Of a DNA stretch of 64,000 bases, positions 18,332 to 27,469 are shown piece by piece. Below the pieces are notes generated by a model. That model saw only the letters and a list, made by a program, of their open reading frames with translations. It was not told where the DNA came from and ran no database searches. Both the position numbers and the translations under genes were made by a program. The stretch is from Cognataquiflexum nitidum (lineage in GTDB: Bacteria; Bacteroidota; Bacteroidia; Cytophagales; Cyclobacteriaceae): positions 62,001 through 126,000 of the forward strand of contig NZ_JAKZAM010000012.1 of the NCBI RefSeq assembly GCF_022538055.1, in the 5' to 3' direction. Within the stretch, counting starts at the first letter, position 1; the number at the start of each line of letters is the position of its first letter.

Positions 18332-20017
18332 TTAAAGTGAACCTTCCTTTAGACTTTTGACAGCATAATCTACTGCGCGGGCCGTCAAAGCCATGTAGGT
18401 TATGGAGGGATTTTGGGTCCCGGTGGATGTCATACAGGCCCCGTCAGTGACAAATACGTTTTTACAGAGGTGCATTTGATTCCATCCATTAAGCAGGGAA
18501 GTCTCGGGATCTTTGCCCATCCTTACCCCTCCCATTTCATGGATATCGAGGCCCGGTGCCTGCATGGAATCTGAAGTTCTGATATTTTTACAACCTGCTT
18601 TTTCAAGCATTCCTGTTCCCTGTTCAAAAAAGTCCCTCAGTATTTTTTCATCATTCTCATCATACTCCACCTTGATCCTTAAAAGTGGAATTCCCCATTC
18701 ATCTTTTTCTGTTTCACTAAGGCTGACGAAATTGGTTTCTTTGGGGATGGTTTCACCCTGCATCATCATAAAAACACCCCAGGGACCTGGAACTGAATTC
18801 TTCTCTTTGAATTCCTCACCAAATGGTACATTTCCTGCTCCGCCCCAACCGCCTCTTCCGGCGGTATAAAAAGTCATATACCCACGCAAAAAGTCCATTT
18901 CCTGTGACTTCACATTCCTAAAATTAGGCATCATTACTGCCGTAGGTCTTCTTCCAAAATAATAAGAATCCTCATGTCCTTCGTAGGAAGCAGATATGTT
19001 GCCCCTATAATTATGAAAAGCAACGTATTTGCCAAGTAAACCATTGTCATTACCCAACCCATTAGGAAATCTTGCCGATTTGCTATTGAGAAGGATCAGG
19101 TTGGAATTGAGAGCTGCGGCGTTCAAAAAGATGACTTTGGCAAAATACTCACTCACTTCTTTGGTATGCCTGTCCACAATCCTTACGCCAGTGACTTTTC
19201 CTTTCTGATCATCATAAATGATGGAATGCACCACAGAATCCGGCCTTAAAGTAAGATTTCCGGTGGCAGCAGCGGCGGGTAAAGTGGCTGAGTTGGAACT
19301 GAAATAGGCACCAAATGGGCATCCCCTGTAGCATTGATTACGGGCCATACACTGACCCCTCCCCTGATTGAGATGTTGCTCTTGGGGTTTGGTCAAATGG
19401 GCACATCGCCCGATCATGACATGTCGGTCCTTGAATTCGGCAACAATCCTATCCTTGATTTCCTTTTCTACACAGTTCATTTCCCAAGGGGGCAAAAATT
19501 CCCCATCAGGCAAAGTATCCACTCCGTCCTTATTGCCACTGATGCCGACAAATCGCTCCACATAGCTATACCAAGGATCAATATCATCGTACCTGATAGG
19601 CCAATCTACTGCAAAACCATCCCTGCCCGGACCTTCAAAATCATACTTGCTCCACCGCTGTGTCTGTCGTGCCCAAATCAGGGATTTGCCTCCAACCTGA
19701 TAACCTCTGACCCAATCAAATGGCTTCTCTTGGATGTAGGGATGCTCGGTATCTTTTACAAAAAAATGTGCGGTGTCTTCTTTGTACGCGTAACATTTAT
19801 TGACAACAGGATTTTCCAATTTATCAGCCAAAGGAATCTGATTGCGGTGAGGCATGTCCCAAGGTGCAGAAGTCATGGTAGGATAATCTTTCTTGTGCTC
19901 CACATTCCTTCCTCTTTCGAGCACAAGTGTTTTCAAGCCTTTCTCACAGAGTTCTTTTGCAGCCCATCCGCCACTAATCCCTGAGCCTATGACAATTGCA
20001 TCAAACGTATTTTCCAT
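18332..20017 (-). CDS. GMC family oxidoreductase
   Basis: This 561-residue protein starts with an FAD Rossmann motif IGSGISGG (GxGxxG at residues 11-16) and ELCEKGLKTLVLERGR. The C-terminal GMC block contains HEMGGVRMG and FVTDGACMTSTGTQNPSITYMALTARAVD. GMC enzymes oxidise alcohols or sugars; this subgroup resembles FAD subunits of gluconate/sorbitol-type dehydrogenases, but no small subunit or cytochrome gene is adjacent. A cysteine-rich stretch (GQCMARNQCYRGCPFG) could hold an iron-sulfur site or disulfides, as in other members. It begins 13 bp after an ABC permease gene on the same strand, suggesting cotranscription without an obvious functional link. No signal peptide is seen. Confidence 0.9.
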   Translation of the reverse strand: MENTFDAIVIGSGISGGWAAKELCEKGLKTLVLERGRNVEHKKDYPTMTSAPWDMPHRNQIPLADKLENPVVNKCYAYKEDTAHFFVKDTEHPYIQEKPFDWVRGYQVGGKSLIWARQTQRWSKYDFEGPGRDGFAVDWPIRYDDIDPWYSYVERFVGISGNKDGVDTLPDGEFLPPWEMNCVEKEIKDRIVAEFKDRHVMIGRCAHLTKPQEQHLNQGRGQCMARNQCYRGCPFGAYFSSNSATLPAAAATGNLTLRPDSVVHSIIYDDQKGKVTGVRIVDRHTKEVSEYFAKVIFLNAAALNSNLILLNSKSARFPNGLGNDNGLLGKYVAFHNYRGNISASYEGHEDSYYFGRRPTAVMMPNFRNVKSQEMDFLRGYMTFYTAGRGGWGGAGNVPFGEEFKEKNSVPGPWGVFMMMQGETIPKETNFVSLSETEKDEWGIPLLRIKVEYDENDEKILRDFFEQGTGMLEKAGCKNIRTSDSMQAPGLDIHEMGGVRMGKDPETSLLNGWNQMHLCKNVFVTDGACMTSTGTQNPSITYMALTARAVDYAVKSLKEGSL

Positions 20018-20030
20018 ACCAAATCAAAAA

Positions 20031-21275
20031 TTATTCGTAACGGAGTGATTCTATGGGATCAAGTTTACTTGCTTTTCTGGCCGGAAAATAACCTGATGCC
20101 AATCCAACAAAAATACAAATTGCAAATGAAACAAAGATCCAAAGCCAAGGGATTAGAAATCCTCCCGGCCCGATAGCATTAGCGACGATATTTCCAATGC
20201 CAATACCGATAATTACTCCCAATATTCCTCCCAAAATACAGATTACAATAGCTTCTATCAGAAATTGTTGTCTGATTCTCAAAGGCGTAGCACCAAGCGC
20301 CTTTCTGATTCCAATTTCCCTTGTCCTCTCTGTGACAGATACCAACATGATATTCATCAATCCAATAGAGGCTCCAAGCAGGGTAATAAAACCTATCCCA
20401 AAGCCCCCAATCCGTAAATATCCCGCAACTTCCTCCAAACTCTCCCCTACCGATTGGCTTTTGACCAATTCGAATGAATCTTCTTGCCCTACTTTATCCT
20501 GACGGATCTTTCTCATCATCCCTGTTGCCTGACCCATTTCGTATTCAAGTTTTAGAGGATCTGAGCCACTTGCAGTAATTGAATACCTAAATCCACCTCT
20601 TGCATCAAGTTTACTGGCATTCTCCACAGGGATAAAAATAGCCCTATCTGCCCCAGAACCACCACCGACACTTCCCTGCTTCTCCAGAATCCCAACAACT
20701 GTATACCTTCTTCCAAAGACCGTTATGTAATCGTTTAGCGGATCTTCATTTTTTTCAAAGAGGGTTTCGACGATATCCAGTCCGATGACGCAGACGTTGT
20801 TACCATAGCGCACCTCGGTATTACTGAAGTTTCTCCCTTTCTCAATTTTCAAACCTTTGATGTTAAAATACATGTCATCACCACCTGTGACCCTGACATT
20901 AGGATTTGTTTTCTTAGATCCTCTTTTTACCTCGGCAGCGCCTGTAACAGATGTAAAAACTGTCGAAGGTCCTGTAGAATTGAATTCTTCCTGAAATTTC
21001 AGTGCTTCTTTGTACCTGACTATGGGATAATTTTTTTCTGCCACTCCCTGCTGAACACCTCTTCCACCAGAAAAACCTTTTGACCTGACATCAAAATTAT
21101 TGGCTCCCAAACCCGAAAAACTATCCTCAATCTGGGCCTTTATTCCATCAATTGCAGTAAGCATTCCCACCAAGGACATAATCCCTATCGCAATGATAGT
21201 TCCTGTCAACACCGTCCTCAAAAGATTTACTTTGACAGACCTTAGGGCTTCTTTAATATTTTCGACCAGATTCAT
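20031..21275 (-). CDS. ABC transporter permease, MacB/FtsX type
   Basis: This 414-residue membrane protein has one N-terminal membrane segment (about residues 18-45), a large extracytoplasmic MacB-like periplasmic core (about 50-275) and three C-terminal segments (about 285-405). The conserved FtsX-type cytoplasmic motif VTERTREIGIRKALGATPLRIRQQF is present, and the protein ends with GYFPARKASKLDPIESLRYE, the usual MacB C-terminus. Such permeases couple cytoplasmic ATPases to periplasmic export or mechanotransmission. No ATPase gene is next to it in this window, so the partner must be elsewhere. It is probably cotranscribed with the downstream GMC oxidoreductase. Confidence 0.9.
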   Translation of the reverse strand: MNLVENIKEALRSVKVNLLRTVLTGTIIAIGIMSLVGMLTAIDGIKAQIEDSFSGLGANNFDVRSKGFSGGRGVQQGVAEKNYPIVRYKEALKFQEEFNSTGPSTVFTSVTGAAEVKRGSKKTNPNVRVTGGDDMYFNIKGLKIEKGRNFSNTEVRYGNNVCVIGLDIVETLFEKNEDPLNDYITVFGRRYTVVGILEKQGSVGGGSGADRAIFIPVENASKLDARGGFRYSITASGSDPLKLEYEMGQATGMMRKIRQDKVGQEDSFELVKSQSVGESLEEVAGYLRIGGFGIGFITLLGASIGLMNIMLVSVTERTREIGIRKALGATPLRIRQQFLIEAIVICILGGILGVIIGIGIGNIVANAIGPGGFLIPWLWIFVSFAICIFVGLASGYFPARKASKLDPIESLRYE

Positions 21276-21409
21276 GATTTGTACGAATTAGAACAATTTC
21301 AATAATTATTTTTGAATTGCAGTTTTAATAATAAGCATATTGGTGAAAAAAACAGACGTAAACTGAAAATAATTTCTGTAAAAAATGTTTTCCTGAGCAT
21401 GCTCACACA

Positions 21410-22021
21410 CTAATGCATCCTATCACCCCTGATTTCGAGGTTCTTGATCACTTCAGCTTCATACTCCAACCATTCCTTCCAACGTATATTAACTTTTTCG
21501 GGATCCTGGTATTTTCTAGCCAATTCGATAAAATTGACATAATGTCCTGCCTCCGAAACCATCAATTCATAGTAAAATTTCTTAAGCTCTTCGTCTTTGA
21601 TTTCTTTGGATAAAATCTTGAACCTCTCACAGCTTCTTGCTTCAATCAATGCGTTCATCAACAAATATTCCGTCAGCTGCATCACTTTACTTCCGCCTTT
21701 TCTTACAAACTGGCTGAGCTTGATTACGTATTCATCTTTTCTGGGTTTGTCAAAAGGAATTCCACGCTTCCGGAGTTGTTCCATCACCCTCTCAAAATGC
21801 CCCCATTCTTCGGCTACGACCGGAGTCAAAGTATCTACCAGATCACTAAATGCATGAAAATTTACAATTAGAGAAATACATGAAGAAGCTGCCTTTTGTT
21901 CACAATAAGCATGGTCTACCAGGATGTCCCCAATGTTCATCTCAGCAATATTTACCCACCTCGGGTCGGTGGGTAGCTGCAAGTGCAGCATTTTTTTTCT
22001 AGTATTTTCTTCCCAACTCAT
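21410..22021 (-). CDS. miaE: tRNA-(ms2io6A)-hydroxylase MiaE
   Basis: This 203-residue protein has the ferritin-like diiron motifs of MiaE: the Glu in CEQKAASS, then ExxH in AEEWGHFER, a Glu in IEARSCERF, and ExxH in SEAGHYVNF. It hydroxylates the isopentenyl side chain of ms2i6A37 in tRNA using oxygen. ATG 22021 is preferred to a TTG six bases upstream because it gives MSWEENTRKKMLHLQLP. It follows the putative porin stop codon by 2 nt and so appears to be the last gene of lpxK-porin-miaE. MiaE has a patchy distribution in bacteria. Confidence 0.9.
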   Translation of the reverse strand: MSWEENTRKKMLHLQLPTDPRWVNIAEMNIGDILVDHAYCEQKAASSCISLIVNFHAFSDLVDTLTPVVAEEWGHFERVMEQLRKRGIPFDKPRKDEYVIKLSQFVRKGGSKVMQLTEYLLMNALIEARSCERFKILSKEIKDEELKKFYYELMVSEAGHYVNFIELARKYQDPEKVNIRWKEWLEYEAEVIKNLEIRGDRMH

Positions 22022-22023
22022 GG

Positions 22024-23982
22024 TCAATCAAATAAAGGCCAACTGATACCGATGTCCAATGTTCTTCTCAATCCCGTAAAATACGGTGTGACAAAATATC
22101 CCGGCTGGCTCATCATATTCATATTGATATGGTTCATTCTGAGCAATACTCTCGTCCGGTTGATTCTTGCATTTAGGAAAAAATCAACAACAGGATAGGC
22201 AAATACATTAAACACATTTTGTATATGGAACTGCTGCAAGGCGGGATTGTAGAAGTCAGCCAAATTATCGCTTCTATACCTTCCTTCCAACCCAATCTGA
22301 ACGAATATATTCTCGTCAAACATGGGGCTTTCATAGAAAAGCCTAGAATTCACCAAGACTTCAGGAATCCTGAAGTTGTCCTTGCCATCACCGGTGATGA
22401 GGGTGTAATAACCTTCTCCTTCAAAAAATAACTTTTTGTTGAGATTGACTGAAAATTTCAAGCCAGGAATCACCATAAACGCCTCCCCTGTAGCCTGTGC
22501 CGCTTTTTGATCCTTATCAATAAAAACGTAATTATTGACCCTATTGAGTGTAACATTGGGCCTGAAAGTCAGACTTTTGAAATCTGCCTTCAACACACCT
22601 TGTATCTGATCCACTCCGATATTGTCAAAGTCGTTTTCCCATTTATGGTGGTTTCCACTATAAAACTGCTGCATAGCAGTAGGTTTGTAAAGCGCTTTGG
22701 TATAAGTCGCCTCCAAATATGGTGATACAAATGTGCCTTTAATTCTAAATGCTTCCGGCAACAAATACTCACCCTCAGCTTCAAACCTCCATTTTTCACT
22801 GATGTCTCCTCGGAGGGCACCCCCAATAAAAAACTCATTAAAAGCCTTAGGACCTTCAAAATTTGGGGAAACAACACGGCCGTTCCTGAATTTGACAAAT
22901 GCATTATAGTATAAGGGACCGATATCCCCTTTGAAACCTACCTCATTTCTCCAATCTGTAAATTGATTCCTATTGTAGGTACTGTCCCTATTGATCAGTC
23001 TTTCAGGACTGAAAATATTGAAGAAAGCGGAATCGGAAGTAGTCAGGTCAGATTGAAAACTCACATCCTGTTTTCTCCTGTCAAATACATGATAAAGCTG
23101 CCAACCTTTGACCAGTTCATATTCATGGTAGAGGTGGTAATCTTGCCTTAAGTCTATTGCTTGGGATTCTCTTAACCATACTTTGGCATCTTCATAAGCG
23201 AAAAGCAAAGAAGTCGAGTCAATATCAGGAGAAATTATGCCTCCTTGTTCATTTACCAAATGCCGCATTCGGGAAAAACTTCCTAAAAGGAAATACTTTC
23301 CATTTTCAGATTTGTAGTTTGTGTGAAGGGCGTAGGCATTTTGCTCAGCCATATTATCATCCCTTGCATTGGGATTAAGGGTTTTTCTTGCCCGGATAGT
23401 CTTAAAATTAAAACCTATATTCCATCTTGGATTGACATTCCTTGCAAAAACAAGATCGAGCATGTTCCTATTGCCCCCTCCAAAAAAAGCATTCATTTGC
23501 GTATACGGCGATTTGGTATCAAAATACCTCATACTGTCCGGACCGTAGTAATATTGGTCATATGCCTCAAAACCTGAAGTAGTCCCGATTACGGACGGCA
23601 ATTGATAAAATATTGGCTTTGCTGCACTTCCTACATTACCAAGGTCCTGATACATCCAACGAGACTTTGCCACAGGTTCAAAGTAATGGAAATTATAAAG
23701 AGAGGTATCTCCTTCTATCTTTCTGATCCTATTTCTTTTGACGTCCTTTTCTAAAAAATACAGACTTGTCTTGGGACCAAAAACCATCTTGGTACTGTCG
23801 TCTATCAACTTTTTTCGGCCTTGGGATTCATCTTTCTGCTCTTGGTTTCCTTCTTGGTTTTGTTGTGGTGGAAAACCTGTGGGATTTCCGGTCTGGGGAA
23901 TCGTGGGTCTAATCTGTGCCTGGAGACTCAGATTCCAAAAACCGGAAAATAAAAAAAGAAACAGAATAAATTTAAATCTCAC
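22024..23982 (-). CDS. Putative porin (Porin_10-like outer-membrane protein)
   Basis: This protein of about 652 residues has a clear signal peptide (VRFKFILFLFLFSGFWNLSLQAQ) if translation starts at GTG 23982. That start overlaps the lpxK stop by 11 bp and is preferred to the longer frame from 24024, whose first residues lack signal character. A low-complexity proline/glutamine segment follows (TGNPTGFPPQQNQEGNQEQKD), then alternating beta-strand sequence with many aromatic residues. It resembles the 'putative porin' family Porin_10 (Pfam PF14121) of Bacteroidetes. It is likely a beta-barrel; its substrate is unknown. Its position directly behind lpxK fits envelope biogenesis. Confidence 0.82.
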   Translation of the reverse strand: MRFKFILFLFLFSGFWNLSLQAQIRPTIPQTGNPTGFPPQQNQEGNQEQKDESQGRKKLIDDSTKMVFGPKTSLYFLEKDVKRNRIRKIEGDTSLYNFHYFEPVAKSRWMYQDLGNVGSAAKPIFYQLPSVIGTTSGFEAYDQYYYGPDSMRYFDTKSPYTQMNAFFGGGNRNMLDLVFARNVNPRWNIGFNFKTIRARKTLNPNARDDNMAEQNAYALHTNYKSENGKYFLLGSFSRMRHLVNEQGGIISPDIDSTSLLFAYEDAKVWLRESQAIDLRQDYHLYHEYELVKGWQLYHVFDRRKQDVSFQSDLTTSDSAFFNIFSPERLINRDSTYNRNQFTDWRNEVGFKGDIGPLYYNAFVKFRNGRVVSPNFEGPKAFNEFFIGGALRGDISEKWRFEAEGEYLLPEAFRIKGTFVSPYLEATYTKALYKPTAMQQFYSGNHHKWENDFDNIGVDQIQGVLKADFKSLTFRPNVTLNRVNNYVFIDKDQKAAQATGEAFMVIPGLKFSVNLNKKLFFEGEGYYTLITGDGKDNFRIPEVLVNSRLFYESPMFDENIFVQIGLEGRYRSDNLADFYNPALQQFHIQNVFNVFAYPVVDFFLNARINRTRVLLRMNHINMNMMSQPGYFVTPYFTGLRRTLDIGISWPLFD

Positions 23983-25027
23983 GGATATAGGCTTTGTCCT
24001 TGACAGTTTTGGTGATGCGCTCAATCAGGTATTGACCATCGGATTCCGCCAGATCAACTTTGATAGGCATGGCAAAAATCGGAATTTCCACCAAATATTC
24101 ATGAAAAGCCCGATCTTTAAGTTTTACTGCATCTTTTTCTGTGGTTAAAACCATGGCTTTATCATGTTTTTTGACAGTTTCAAGAATTCTCCGGACATCA
24201 GCTATTGTATACCGATGATGGTCTGCAAAGGTTATGGTTTCCACTACTTCAAATCTTTGCCCCACTTCCTCTTTGAATAAACTGTCATTTGCAATCCCGG
24301 AAACAATGATGGCTTTCTTTTTGATTTTGGAATCTGAAGAAAGCAATGGCTCAGGATTTCCATATTTTATCCCCGCAAAAAGAACGGGGGCATCTGCATA
24401 TTTTCTGATTTCATTTTCAAAAAGGGTTTTTTCATGCCCGGAAAGACTCTTTGGACATTTGGTCACGATAATAAGGTCAGCCCTATTTGCGCCTTTAGCA
24501 CTTTCTCTTAAGGTGCCCATTGGCAAGACCTTATCATCGAAAAACGGGTTTTGAAAAGTGGTCAAAAGAACATTAAAATCGGCTTTGACATACCGATGCT
24601 GGTAAGCATCGTCGAGGATAATCAATTCTGTTTCAGGTCTGTGGTAAATTATCTGGGGAATCGCCATGATCCTTTCTTCTCCCACTGCTACAGTCACTTC
24701 ATTTCCGAATTTGGAATAAATCTGAAATGGCTCATCCCCTAAATCCGCGGGGCCCAGATATGGTTCCGCCACCAAAAAACCTTTGGTTTTTCTCCCATAT
24801 CCCCGACTCAATGTTGCGATGCGATAGTTGTTTTTCAAGGATTCTACCAAGAATTCCACCATAGGGGTTTTGCCCGAACCGCCGAGGTTAAGGTTGCCGA
24901 CCACTACAGTAGGTATCAAAAATTGAGTACTTCTTTTTTTTCCACTGTCAAACATGCTGTTGCGGTACCGAGTAATGCCGTCGTACAACAGAGAGAAGGG
25001 ATAAAGAAAAGGGTCATACCAGCGCAT
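23972..25027 (-). CDS. lpxK: Tetraacyldisaccharide 4'-kinase
   Basis: This 351-residue protein has the LpxK Walker A region VVGNLNLGGSGKTPM (about residues 40-54) after an N-terminal membrane-associating helix (MRWYDPFLYPFSLLYDGITRYRN). Further motifs are LSRGYGRK, GDEPFQIYSKF, ILDDAYQHRYV (catalytic Asp-Asp) and LTTEKDAVKL. It phosphorylates the lipid A disaccharide at the inner face of the inner membrane. It is divergent from the Nif3-like gene (42 bp apart) and overlaps the putative porin gene, so it heads a three-gene unit with porin and miaE. Confidence 0.94.
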   Translation of the reverse strand: MRWYDPFLYPFSLLYDGITRYRNSMFDSGKKRSTQFLIPTVVVGNLNLGGSGKTPMVEFLVESLKNNYRIATLSRGYGRKTKGFLVAEPYLGPADLGDEPFQIYSKFGNEVTVAVGEERIMAIPQIIYHRPETELIILDDAYQHRYVKADFNVLLTTFQNPFFDDKVLPMGTLRESAKGANRADLIIVTKCPKSLSGHEKTLFENEIRKYADAPVLFAGIKYGNPEPLLSSDSKIKKKAIIVSGIANDSLFKEEVGQRFEVVETITFADHHRYTIADVRRILETVKKHDKAMVLTTEKDAVKLKDRAFHEYLVEIPIFAMPIKVDLAESDGQYLIERITKTVKDKAYIREI

Positions 25028-25069
25028 TGGCTATTTTTCCTTAATTTTGGACAAAGTAAAACAAAAAAT

Positions 25070-26170
25070 ATGGTTTACAAGATCAAGGATATCGTTTCTT
25101 ACCTAGAGAAAATAGCTCCACCTCCCTATCAAGAATCCTACGACAACGCCCAACTGATCACCGGAAATCCCATGGATTCATTAAAAGGAGTCCTGTGTAC
25201 ACTCGATGCTACTGAGGAAGTGGTGGATGAGGCAATTTCGCTTGGTTGCAACCTGATAGTGGCTCATCATCCTATTGTATTTAGGGGACTCAAAAGCCTT
25301 ACCGGCAAAAACTATGTTGAAAGGACAGTCATCAAAGCCGTAAAAAACGATATTGCCATCTATGCCATCCACACCAATCTTGACCATGTCTCTAACGGAG
25401 TAAACAAAAAAATCTGTGATGTCATTGGGCTGGCCAATCCACGTATCCTTCAACCCAAAAGTGACACACTATCTAAATTGGTGACTTTTGCTCCTCATGA
25501 AGCCTCAGAGAAGGTTTTGAAGGCCTTATTCGATGCAGGTGCGGGTAAAATCGGTGAATATTCAGGCTGTAGTTTTTTGTCAGAAGGTACAGGTACCTTT
25601 ACTCCTTCTTCTCAAGCCAATCCACATAAAGGTATTCCTGAATCCCCTCACCGTGAACCTGAAATTAGGATTGAAGTCCTTTTGCAAAGCCATTTGGAAA
25701 AAAAAGTACTTCATGCCCTCAGGGAGTCACACCCCTACGAGGAAGTGGCTTATTATTTCCAAAAACTGGAGAATGAAAACCAAGAGATCGGTGCGGGCAT
25801 GATAGCTGACCTAGAAGATGTCATGGAAGAAAAAGCATTCCTCGAAATGCTGAAGGAGAAGATGAATCTCGGGATGATGAAGCATACAGCGCTTACAGGA
25901 AAAAAAATCAGGAAGGTTGCAGTCTGTGGAGGGGCAGGGATATTTTTGCTCCCGGATGCCAAAAGGTCGGGTGCCGACATATTTATTACCTCAGACATCA
26001 AATACCACGAATTCTTTGATGCTGAAAATCAATTGATTATTTGTGACATCGGTCATTACGAAAGTGAAATTTATACAAAAGAATTACTCAGGGATGTATT
26101 GTCGCAAAAATTTACTAATATTGCACTCTATTTGACAAAAGTCATCACAAATCCCATAACTTATCTGTAG
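25070..26170 (+). CDS. Nif3-like dinuclear metal centre hexameric protein
   Basis: This 366-residue protein begins MVYKIKDIVSYLEKIAPPPYQESYDNAQL, typical of the Nif3/YqfO family. Metal-binding motifs are LIVAHHPIVF and HTNLDHV in the N-terminal half and DIGHYESE near the end. The PII-like insertion (about residues 130-230) of the longer YqfO-type members is present. ATG 25070 is chosen; the open frame reaches back to 24923 but that part overlaps lpxK in antisense. The biochemical role is unsettled (GTP cyclohydrolase I type 2-like has been proposed). It lies 3 bp before a zinc-ribbon gene, a pairing common in Bacteroidetes. Confidence 0.92.
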   Translation: MVYKIKDIVSYLEKIAPPPYQESYDNAQLITGNPMDSLKGVLCTLDATEEVVDEAISLGCNLIVAHHPIVFRGLKSLTGKNYVERTVIKAVKNDIAIYAIHTNLDHVSNGVNKKICDVIGLANPRILQPKSDTLSKLVTFAPHEASEKVLKALFDAGAGKIGEYSGCSFLSEGTGTFTPSSQANPHKGIPESPHREPEIRIEVLLQSHLEKKVLHALRESHPYEEVAYYFQKLENENQEIGAGMIADLEDVMEEKAFLEMLKEKMNLGMMKHTALTGKKIRKVAVCGGAGIFLLPDAKRSGADIFITSDIKYHEFFDAENQLIICDIGHYESEIYTKELLRDVLSQKFTNIALYLTKVITNPITYL

Positions 26171-26173
26171 TAA

Positions 26174-26938
26174 ATGGAAAGTACAGTTGCACAGAAGCTT
26201 GAAGCCTTACTAAACCTTCAGAAAATAGATTCCAGACTTGATTCGATTTTTAAAGTAAGAGGAGCACTCCCCGAAGAAGTCCAAGACCTTGAAGATGAAA
26301 TAGCAGGATACGAAACCAGATTACAAAAATTCCACACGGATACTGTAGCCCTGGAGGATGATATCAAAAGATTCAAAGAGAATATCAAAGAATCTGAGAA
26401 ACTCATCAAAAAGTATCAGGAACAACAAATGAACGTCAGAAACAACCGTGAGTATGACGCCATTACCAAGGAACTTGAATTGCAGGATTTGGAAATCCAG
26501 GTATCCAAAAAGAAAATTGGAGAGGCGCAAGCCAAAATTGAATTCAAAAACAATGAAGTGAATGAACTCCAGGAAATTTTGAAAGAGCGACAAAAAGACC
26601 TCAATAACAAAAAAGACGAATTGGGCACCATTGTTTCTGAAAGCGAAAACGATGAGACCAAATTAAAAAGTGAAAGAGAGAAAGCCCTCAAGAAGATTGA
26701 AGAGAGGCTTGTCAAATCTTACACCAAAATCCGCACCAATGCAAAGAATGGTCTAGCAGTGGTGATGGTAAAAAGAGGTGCATGTGGCGGTTGCTTTAAC
26801 GTAGTGCCCCCACAAAGACAAGCTGATATCAGAGAGAAGAAAAAGATCATCGTTTGCGAACATTGCGGTAGAGTTTTTGCCGGTGTCGAAGATGAGATCG
26901 AAGAAGAAGGCTTGAAGAAAAAAAGAAGTAGAGTGTAA
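26174..26938 (+). CDS. Coiled-coil C4 zinc-ribbon protein
   Basis: This 254-residue protein is mostly a long coiled coil (about residues 5-190, rich in E, K and heptad L/I), followed by a C4 zinc ribbon with CGGC (about 208-211) and CEHC (about 230-233). It ends in an acidic then basic tail (EDEIEEEGLKKKRSRV). The architecture matches the C4-type zinc ribbon family (zf-RING_7, as in Helicobacter HP0958), for which nucleic-acid or chaperone roles have been suggested. It is translationally close to the Nif3-like gene and followed by a terminator, so the two form one operon. Confidence 0.88.
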   Translation: MESTVAQKLEALLNLQKIDSRLDSIFKVRGALPEEVQDLEDEIAGYETRLQKFHTDTVALEDDIKRFKENIKESEKLIKKYQEQQMNVRNNREYDAITKELELQDLEIQVSKKKIGEAQAKIEFKNNEVNELQEILKERQKDLNNKKDELGTIVSESENDETKLKSEREKALKKIEERLVKSYTKIRTNAKNGLAVVMVKRGACGGCFNVVPPQRQADIREKKKIIVCEHCGRVFAGVEDEIEEEGLKKKRSRV

Positions 26939-26944
26939 AATCAT

Positions 26945-26974
26945 AAAAAAAGCCCGATTCATTCGGGCTTTTTT
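26945..26974 (+). terminator. Intrinsic terminator after zinc-ribbon gene
   Basis: AGCCCGA and TCGGGCT pair around the loop TTCAT, flanked by an A run and a T run. It begins 6 bp after the stop codon at 26938. Confidence 0.88.
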
Positions 26975-27046
26975 GTTTATACAAAATATTCGACTAAAGT
27001 ATTTTTTTAGGTTGCAAAGAAGTCTAATTTTTTTTAGTTTGCGCTT

Positions 27047-27469
27047 ATGAAAAAAGGATTTCTCATGGTCTTTCTTTGCTTTTTAACCTTTTCAGGTTTT
27101 TCAAAAAACCCTGAAGGAAAGACTTTTCTGCTGATTTTTGACAAAGCGGAATTGAAGGCCAATAGAACTTCTACAGATTTTATCGAGCTTAGCCTGATGC
27201 ATCTTTTCTCTACTAAGGCTTACCGTGGCAATTCAGATGCCGCCATACTTGTAAAGATTCCTTACAATGGCATTGATAAAAAACAGCTAGGGGATTTATT
27301 TATAAGGGTCAATGACAAAAAAGTATCTCCATTGAGTGAAATTGCCTTACAAATCATTGATCTTGATGAAAGCAAAACAACTTATTCTACGCTGCTTTCA
27401 TCCTATGAGGACAGAATGCTAAAAACCAAAAAAGCAAACAAGGCACTTAAAGCATCTCCGGCACCATAA
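27047..27469 (+). CDS. Small exported protein of unknown function
   Basis: I do not recognise this 140-residue protein. It has a convincing signal peptide (MKKGFLMVFLCFLTFSGFSK, about 19 residues) and a soluble remainder rich in K, L and S, ending in a basic/alanine tail (KKANKALKASPAP). No metal or catalytic motif is evident. It stands alone after a terminator; its 3' end overlaps the 3' end of the convergent histidine phosphatase gene by 23 bp. The clear signal sequence and ATG start support a real gene. Confidence 0.65.
   Translation: MKKGFLMVFLCFLTFSGFSKNPEGKTFLLIFDKAELKANRTSTDFIELSLMHLFSTKAYRGNSDAAILVKIPYNGIDKKQLGDLFIRVNDKKVSPLSEIALQIIDLDESKTTYSTLLSSYEDRMLKTKKANKALKASPAP

Noticed and set aside
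24923..25069. N-terminal extension of the Nif3-like gene
   Set aside because: The extension is antisense to lpxK, has no family similarity, and a good ATG with the usual N-terminus lies at 25070.
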